Notes under the pieces: generated by a model | The model's database searches: none | What the model was told of the DNA's origin: nothing | What the model saw: only the letters and a program-made list of their open reading frames with translations | Assembly: GCA_016649785.1 (NCBI GenBank) | Contig: JAENXB010000031.1 | Span: forward strand, 1 to 18,372 | DNA: 18,372 nt | Reading direction: 5' to 3' | From: Flavobacteriaceae bacterium | GTDB lineage: Bacteria > Bacteroidota > Bacteroidia > Flavobacteriales > Flavobacteriaceae | Position numbers and translations under genes: made by a program | Shown: piece after piece, positions 13,893 through 18,372 of the stretch | Position numbering within the stretch: position 1 is the stretch's first letter | How the letters are laid out: each line of letters begins with the position of its first letter

Positions 13893-14303
13893 TTATCGAA
13901 ACCGGTCTGCAGATTTTACGAGATCTTCATCCTTTTTTATGGCCTTATTGGCCAGCACTAAAAAAACGATAGAAAGAACAGGAATGAACATCCCAATACC
14001 TTTCTCAGAGATTTTCATCCCTCCAGGTACAATTAGAGACCAATAAACAAAAACTCCCAGCAAAAAAAAGTTTAATAAAATATTGAGTCGCCCCAAAACA
14101 AATTGAAGCTGTCTGTTTTTAAATAAAAATATACTCACTAACGACAAAACAGCCGATCCAAGGAACATTGCCAAAACTACTAATACGTCCTGAACAATTA
14201 CAGGTTCACCCGCTTCATTGCTCCACAAAGAAACAAAAAAAATGAGCACACCGCTCAATAAAGCAGCGATAAATAAATAAATTGTTTGAATGCGTTGTAA
14301 CAT
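13893..14303 (-). CDS. DUF4293 integral membrane protein
   Basis: The 136-residue product is almost entirely membrane: four predicted helices at about 5-27, 38-61, 68-90 and 100-120, then a short charged tail. It begins MLQRIQTIYLF, the usual start of DUF4293 proteins, a Bacteroidota family commonly encoded next to rho, as here. No catalytic residues are apparent and the role is unknown. A TATTTTTG box (minus strand) lies 24 bases upstream. The gene is divergent from rho and converges on the phosphoesterase across a shared terminator. Confidence 0.85.
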   Translation of the reverse strand: MLQRIQTIYLFIAALLSGVLIFFVSLWSNEAGEPVIVQDVLVVLAMFLGSAVLSLVSIFLFKNRQLQFVLGRLNILLNFFLLGVFVYWSLIVPGGMKISEKGIGMFIPVLSIVFLVLANKAIKKDEDLVKSADRFR

Positions 14304-14326
14304 AAGAATAATGTAATCTAAGGTCG

Positions 14327-14334
14327 CAAAAATA
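14327..14334 (-). promoter_or_regulatory. Candidate -7 box for the DUF4293 gene
   Basis: Minus-strand TATTTTTG fits TAnnTTTG at a sensible distance from the ATG at 14303. No convincing -33 motif is visible. Confidence 0.35.
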
Positions 14335-14490
14335 AGTGTTTCTTTCCTAAGATTTAAAATAAAGTTGTATTATTGCATTAAGATTATGTAACCAATTCAA
14401 AATAGGCTACTTAAAGACTTCATATAATTTTCGATTCTTCCTCGAGAAGTTTACAATAAACAAAGACAAATTTATTCATAATTATAATTC

Positions 14491-16233
14491 ATGTTTGAAA
14501 TTTCAGAATTAAAAGCTAAGAAGCTACCTGAGCTTCAAGACATTGCTAAATCATTAAATGTCCCCAAATACCGTACGGTTAAAAAAATTGATCTGGTATA
14601 TCAAATATTGGATCATCAAGCCGCAAACCCTAATAAAGTAAAAGAGGTTTTGGATAAGGTTGCTCCTGCAAAACCGGCTACCACGGAAAATCCTGAAAGA
14701 AAAAGGTCTGTTCGATTTGTGGAGGACCGGAAACCTGCCGTGAAATCAGCCCAAGATCAGAATCCCACTGTGAACTCCACTCAGGATCAGGATCAGGTCA
14801 AATCTGACAGTACAAATAATACTCCTGCTTCTCTGGAAGTTGCCGCAGAAAAAGATCAACCTGCGAGAAATCCAGCTAAAAAAGTGGAGAGAGAAAGACC
14901 GGCAACTGCCCAAAGAAGGCCTGCTCCCAGACCGCATCCTTCAAAAAAAGAAGATTCCACAGGAAATTCTTCTAAAGAAACTCCGAGAAATCCACGTGAG
15001 AGCCGCAAGGAACCCCGCAGCAATAAACCGGATAACTACAATAAGGATAGTAGCAATGGCAATAAGGATAATGGCAACCGCGATAGCCGCAACAGGTACC
15101 GCGAACCGGATTACGAATTTGATGCCATTATAGAAAGTGAAGGCGTGCTGGATATCATGCAGGACAACTATGGTTTCCTGAGATCTTCAGATTATAATTA
15201 CCTTTCTTCTCCGGATGATATCTACGTATCACAATCTCAAATTCGCCTTTTCGGTTTAAAGACCGGAGATACGGTTTTAGGCCAGATTCGCCCGCCAAAA
15301 GAAGGGGAAAAATATTTCCCGCTTATCAAAGTCAACAAAATCAACGGATTGGATCCCCAGGTGGTAAGGGACAGGATCTCTTTTGAACATTTGACCCCGC
15401 TTTTCCCAAAGGAAAAATTCAACCTCGCCGACAAGCAGAGCAGTATTTCTACCCGGATTATCGATTTGTTCTCTCCTATTGGAAAAGGACAACGTGGGAT
15501 GATAGTTTCACAACCTAAAACAGGGAAAACCATGTTGCTTAAGGACATTGCAAATGCAATTGCCGCTAATCATCCTGAAGTTTACCAGATCATTTTATTG
15601 ATTGATGAACGTCCTGAAGAGGTGACTGATATGCAAAGAAATGTAAAAGGCGAAGTTGTTGCTTCTACCTTTGACAGGGAAGCTCATGAACACGTGAAAG
15701 TGGCCAATATCGTTCTGGAAAAAGCAAAAAGAATGGTTGAATGTGGTCACGATGTGGTAATCCTGTTGGATTCCATCACGCGATTGGCCAGGGCATACAA
15801 CACGGTACAACCTGCCAGCGGAAAAGTATTGAGCGGTGGTGTGGATGCCAATGCATTGCACAAACCAAAACGTTTCTTTGGAGCTGCCAGGAATATTGAA
15901 AATGGAGGATCTCTTTCTATTATTGCAACCGCATTAACCGATACAGGTTCAAAAATGGATGAAGTGATCTTTGAAGAATTCAAAGGAACCGGAAATATGG
16001 AATTGCAGTTGGATAGAAAAATTGCCAACCGACGTATTTTCCCGGCAATTGATCTTACATCTTCCAGCACACGTCGCGATGATTTACTGCTTGATGAGAA
16101 CACCTTACACCGTATGTGGGTAATGAGAAAATACCTTGCAGATATGAACCCAGTGGAAGCCATGGAATTCATCAATGACAGGTTCAAGAAAACCAAAACC
16201 AACGAAGAGTTTTTGATCTCTATGAATGGATAG
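14491..16233 (+). CDS. rho: Transcription termination factor Rho with long disordered insert
   Basis: This 580-residue hexameric RNA helicase ends transcription at unstructured C-rich sites. Residues 1-45 are the Rho N-terminal helical domain. Residues ~50-208 are a low-complexity, Lys/Arg/Pro/Asn/Asp-rich insert (for example SNGNKDNGNRDSRNRYR) absent from the 419-residue E. coli protein. The RNA-binding cold-shock-like domain follows (~213-285, with GVLDIMQDNYGFLRS), then the ATPase: Walker A SQPKTGKT (340-347), IDERPEEVTDMQR (371-383), Walker B VVILLD (422-427) and LARAYNTV (432-439). Such inserts are typical of Bacteroidota Rho, and in B. thetaiotaomicron the disordered region has been reported to drive phase separation. 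A terminator follows the gene. No -7 box was recognised upstream. Confidence 0.97.
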   Translation: MFEISELKAKKLPELQDIAKSLNVPKYRTVKKIDLVYQILDHQAANPNKVKEVLDKVAPAKPATTENPERKRSVRFVEDRKPAVKSAQDQNPTVNSTQDQDQVKSDSTNNTPASLEVAAEKDQPARNPAKKVERERPATAQRRPAPRPHPSKKEDSTGNSSKETPRNPRESRKEPRSNKPDNYNKDSSNGNKDNGNRDSRNRYREPDYEFDAIIESEGVLDIMQDNYGFLRSSDYNYLSSPDDIYVSQSQIRLFGLKTGDTVLGQIRPPKEGEKYFPLIKVNKINGLDPQVVRDRISFEHLTPLFPKEKFNLADKQSSISTRIIDLFSPIGKGQRGMIVSQPKTGKTMLLKDIANAIAANHPEVYQIILLIDERPEEVTDMQRNVKGEVVASTFDREAHEHVKVANIVLEKAKRMVECGHDVVILLDSITRLARAYNTVQPASGKVLSGGVDANALHKPKRFFGAARNIENGGSLSIIATALTDTGSKMDEVIFEEFKGTGNMELQLDRKIANRRIFPAIDLTSSSTRRDDLLLDENTLHRMWVMRKYLADMNPVEAMEFINDRFKKTKTNEEFLISMNG

Positions 16234-16250
16234 ACAATCTTCTAAATAAT

Positions 16251-16290
16251 AAAAAAAGCCCCTACTATTAATTTAGCAGGGGCTTTTTTT
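16251..16290 (+). terminator. Rho-independent terminator of rho
   Basis: AGCCCCT (16257-16263) and AGGGGCT (16278-16284) form a GC-rich stem with an A-run before and a run of seven T after, a classic intrinsic terminator 17-57 bases past the stop. Confidence 0.9.
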
Positions 16291-16468
16291 ATGTCCTTTG
16301 TTCTGTAAATAATCCCAATTAAACAATTAATAATACCTTGAGAATAAATTTATTTCTTTTTTATCTGAATTATTCACGCAACCTTTTTAACATTCTTAGG
16401 TCATATAAGTAGTGCTAAGCAATTGGATAATAACAACAAGTAAATTATAATTACTAAATTTAATTATT

Positions 16469-17017
16469 ATGAAAAAAATAATCTTACTTCTAACATCCAT
16501 TGGAATATTATTCTCCTGTTCAAAAGATGATAATGTTCAACCTCAAACTGTTGATATGCGAATTAACCATTATCAAAATACAGGTATAGGAGAAGGTCTA
16601 TTTTTAACTCTAATGGTACAGGAAGGTAATAATATTGGTTCTGATAATTGGTTTAAATTTTATAACACCATAGAAGGATTTGATTATCAACCAGGATATA
16701 TTTATGATATTAAAGTTGTAGTGGAACAAGTTGACAATCCTCCTGCCGATGGTAGTTCATTAAAATACACTCTACAAGAAAAAAAATCAACCCAAGAAGT
16801 GGATATAGAAACTCCTTTTGATATAGATTTAAAAATAAATGGACAAAATTTCATTACGAAAAATTCATCATCTGACTATGAACTTTTGAATCAAATTAAA
16901 ATAGATTGTAATAATCTTTGTGACCAACTAGGTGAAATAGTAGAGAATCAAGATTTTGTAGTTGGAACTTTTAAAAGACTTCGGAGCAATGAAATACAAT
17001 TGATTGAACTTAAATAA
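16469..17017 (+). CDS. DUF4377-type lipoprotein
   Basis: The 182-residue product starts MKKIILLLTSIGILFSC with lipobox LFSC (Cys17), followed by SKDDN, which may act as a surface-export signal of the kind described in flavobacteria. The mature part contains the DUF4377 pattern: LTLMVQEG...WFKFYNTIEGFDYQPGYIYDIKVVVEQV...PADGSSLKYTLQE (about residues 47-110). A second part (~115-180) with two cysteines (CNNLCDQ) resembles a small beta domain that I cannot name. Function unknown. It is first of three rightward envelope genes, spaced by 90 and 60 bases, so an operon is possible but not shown. Confidence 0.8.
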   Translation: MKKIILLLTSIGILFSCSKDDNVQPQTVDMRINHYQNTGIGEGLFLTLMVQEGNNIGSDNWFKFYNTIEGFDYQPGYIYDIKVVVEQVDNPPADGSSLKYTLQEKKSTQEVDIETPFDIDLKINGQNFITKNSSSDYELLNQIKIDCNNLCDQLGEIVENQDFVVGTFKRLRSNEIQLIELK

Positions 17018-17107
17018 AAACTAAAGCTAAAAATTTCACATTCCGTCCACGTTAGCTGTCCTAACCAAAAATAACACCTTAACGTTGACTCTTAAAAACA
17101 AATTCAA

Positions 17108-17563
17108 ATGAAAAAAGCATTATTATTACTCGCATTATTAGCTACTATTTATTCTTGCACCAAGGAAACCGATGACATGGTTACTAAATTGGAATACACG
17201 GGAAAGTGGGAACTTGTTAAAATGACAGGTAGCTTTATAGGTTCAGAAACTACCGGTTCAGATATGGAATGGCAGGAAACATATATCATAAATGAAGATG
17301 AGACATTCGTCAAAACAAGAGTGCGTGGAGATAGTACAACATTCGCTTCAGGTACCTACGAACTTAAAGATGTGGAAGAATCTGGCAATATGGGACCTGC
17401 AATTAAGGACATTGAACTATTCTATGACATTGAAAATAACATAATTGGTAATTGTTATTCAAACAAAACAATCGAATATTTATTTTTCTCCTCAGATCAT
17501 AGATTGATAAATACCTGGAATGCTTGTGATGGACCTGGACTAGAATATGTGAAAAGTAAATAG
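17108..17563 (+). CDS. Lipocalin-like lipoprotein
   Basis: The 151-residue product has signal MKKALLLLALLATIYSC with Cys17 in the lipobox IYSC. The mature domain has the beta-rich layout of lipocalin-like Bacteroidota lipoproteins: GKWELVKMTGSF near the start (the G-x-W motif of strand A), alternating strands such as ETYIINEDETFVKTR and GTYELKD, and two late cysteines (GNCYSN, NACDG) that could form a disulfide. Ligand unknown. A stand-alone domain of this size is normal for the group. It sits between a DUF4377 lipoprotein and a beta-barrel protein. Confidence 0.75.
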   Translation: MKKALLLLALLATIYSCTKETDDMVTKLEYTGKWELVKMTGSFIGSETTGSDMEWQETYIINEDETFVKTRVRGDSTTFASGTYELKDVEESGNMGPAIKDIELFYDIENNIIGNCYSNKTIEYLFFSSDHRLINTWNACDGPGLEYVKSK

Positions 17564-17623
17564 TTGCCCAAAATATAAGATACTTGCATTATTTTAAATT
17601 TAACCAATGATAAACAAACTAAA

Positions 17624-18202
17624 ATGAAAAATCTAATTTTACTTTTTTCCCTTTTCATTTTTACTGGAACAATAGTTAAAGCACAAGAGTCTGTTCTTTT
17701 TGGTGCTAAGGCTGGTGTTAATTTTACTAATATGAATTCCGATAGTTTTTCTGATAACAACACCAGGACAGGATTTCATTTAGGCCTTTTAGCCGAAATT
17801 CCCCTAACAAATAGATTCTCAATTCAACCGGAAGTTTTGTATAGTACACAGGGTACAGAGGCCGATGTGATTATGAATGGAAGCAGTCCCCAAACAATGG
17901 AATATAAACTGGACTACATTCAGGTTCCAGTTTTGGCTAAAGTTTACCTAACAGAATCTTTATCAATAGAAGCAGGCCCATCTTTTAATTTTTTGGTGAA
18001 TGAAGAAATAGGTGGAGAAGAAACTGATTTCGGAAGCAGTTTTGAATTTGGTGGTGCAATAGGAGTATCATATAAGTTTAGAGGAGGCTTCTTTGGTGAT
18101 GTAAGATATATTAACGGCTTTACCAATGCCTTTGACAGAGAATCTTATTTTGAAGATATTAAAAATAATGGATTTCAGTTTGGGGTTGGATTTATGTTTT
18201 AG
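17624..18202 (+). CDS. Outer-membrane beta-barrel protein (porin-like/PorT-like)
   Basis: The 192-residue product has a signal peptide MKNLILLFSLFIFTGTIVKA cut before QES, then the layout of the outer-membrane beta-barrel family: FGAKAGVNFTNM as the first strand, GFHLGLLAEIPLTNRFSIQPEVLYSTQG, LDYIQVPVLAKVYL, LSIEAGPSFNFLV, FGGAIGVSYKF, and the C-terminal strand FQFGVGFMF with terminal Phe, needed for BAM recognition. Eight strands are likely. Such proteins are abundant in Flavobacteriia and of mostly unknown function. The gene ends 31 bases before the minus-strand group II intron terminus. Confidence 0.85.
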   Translation: MKNLILLFSLFIFTGTIVKAQESVLFGAKAGVNFTNMNSDSFSDNNTRTGFHLGLLAEIPLTNRFSIQPEVLYSTQGTEADVIMNGSSPQTMEYKLDYIQVPVLAKVYLTESLSIEAGPSFNFLVNEEIGGEETDFGSSFEFGGAIGVSYKFRGGFFGDVRYINGFTNAFDRESYFEDIKNNGFQFGVGFMF

Positions 18203-18233
18203 ACATAATCAGTAGATAGAAATGCTGTGGACA

Positions 18234-18372
18234 GTCGAGTAGGTAAAGGGGAGTTTCACCCCTAAACCTCTCACAGAACCGTACGTGAACCTCTCGATTC
18301 ATACGGCTCTTGTTATACAAGTCGGTTTGCCCAAATAGTTTAGACCAGTTTGTAGCCCAGTTCCCAATGATA
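18234..18372 (-). mobile_element. 3' end of a group II intron (domains V and VI)
   Basis: On the minus strand a 34-base domain V lies at 18276-18309: it starts GAGCCGTAT and ends ACGGTTC, with a 9-bp lower stem, a 2-base bulge (A24, C25), a 5-bp upper stem capped by a GAGA tetraloop, and the AGC catalytic triad at positions 2-4. Domain VI follows (about 18234-18272), with an AGGT...ACCT stem and a branch-point A bulged at the complement of 18240, seven bases from the intron end CTACTCGAC. The 3' exon begins TGTCCACAGC. The rest, including any reverse transcriptase, lies outside the window; 18310-18372 shows no clear coding end. Confidence 0.85.

Noticed and set aside
14840..15133. 97-codon ORF inside rho
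   Set aside because: It is a frame shadow of the low-complexity insert; the rho frame is continuous and complete through it.
15747..16202. 151-codon ORF antisense to rho
   Set aside because: It lies wholly opposite the conserved ATPase domain, where codon bias keeps the antisense frame open; it shows no domain.
18310..18372. C-terminal end of an intron-encoded reverse transcriptase
   Set aside because: The three minus-strand frames give no recognisable maturase motif in 63 bases, and one frame even runs through domain V; the coding end cannot be placed.

Overview
The window reads as a chromosomal segment from a Bacteroidota member, most likely a marine or soil Flavobacteriaceae relative (inferred from gene content; no species is claimed). 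The DNA is AT-rich. Gene order and families are typical of the group: folP next to the diadenylate cyclase gene, a DUF4293 gene divergent from rho, a BT_3928-type DoxX protein beside DUF1599, and a TPR-containing histidine kinase with a lipobox. Several upstream regions carry the Bacteroidota -7 box TAnnTTTG, three times as TATATTTG. Two genes (cdaA, truA) can only start at TTG.

Region 1-4650 is accessory-like. It holds a partial rightward ORF at the edge, a leftward lipoprotein gene that runs into it, a leftward membrane protein with a regulator-like N-terminus, a 49-residue lipoprotein gene, and a TPR sensor kinase with no response regulator in the window. A 640-base stretch without a confident gene follows. 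It contains a GC-rich hairpin, a 369-base segment bounded by inverted repeats, and an operator-like palindrome, and it ends at the 3' end of tRNA-Arg(ACG).

Region 4655-16290 is core housekeeping. Leftward: tRNA-Arg, clpS, prmA, tpiA; then a BT_3928-family protein and DUF1599. Rightward: folP and cdaA, converging with the leftward truA-ABC exporter pair (truA stop and ABC start abut; ABC and cdaA stops overlap). After a repeat-rich spacer come a rightward YfcE-type phosphoesterase, a leftward DUF4293 protein and rightward rho with a long disordered insert. These genes cover protein quality control (ClpS), ribosomal protein methylation (PrmA), glycolysis (TpiA), folate synthesis (FolP), c-di-AMP signalling (CdaA), lipid or drug export (ABC), tRNA modification (TruA) and transcription termination (Rho).

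Region 16291-18372 is an envelope cluster: a DUF4377 lipoprotein, a lipocalin-like lipoprotein and an outer-membrane beta-barrel, all rightward. Just beyond the last gene lies the 3' end of a group II intron on the minus strand, recognised from complete domains V and VI; the rest of the intron lies outside the window. Nothing resembling CRISPR, a prophage or a defence island is visible. The most interesting items are the tiny lipoprotein paired with the orphan lipobox kinase, the inverted-repeat element next to tRNA-Arg, the A19/U56 covariation in that tRNA, and the intron terminus.
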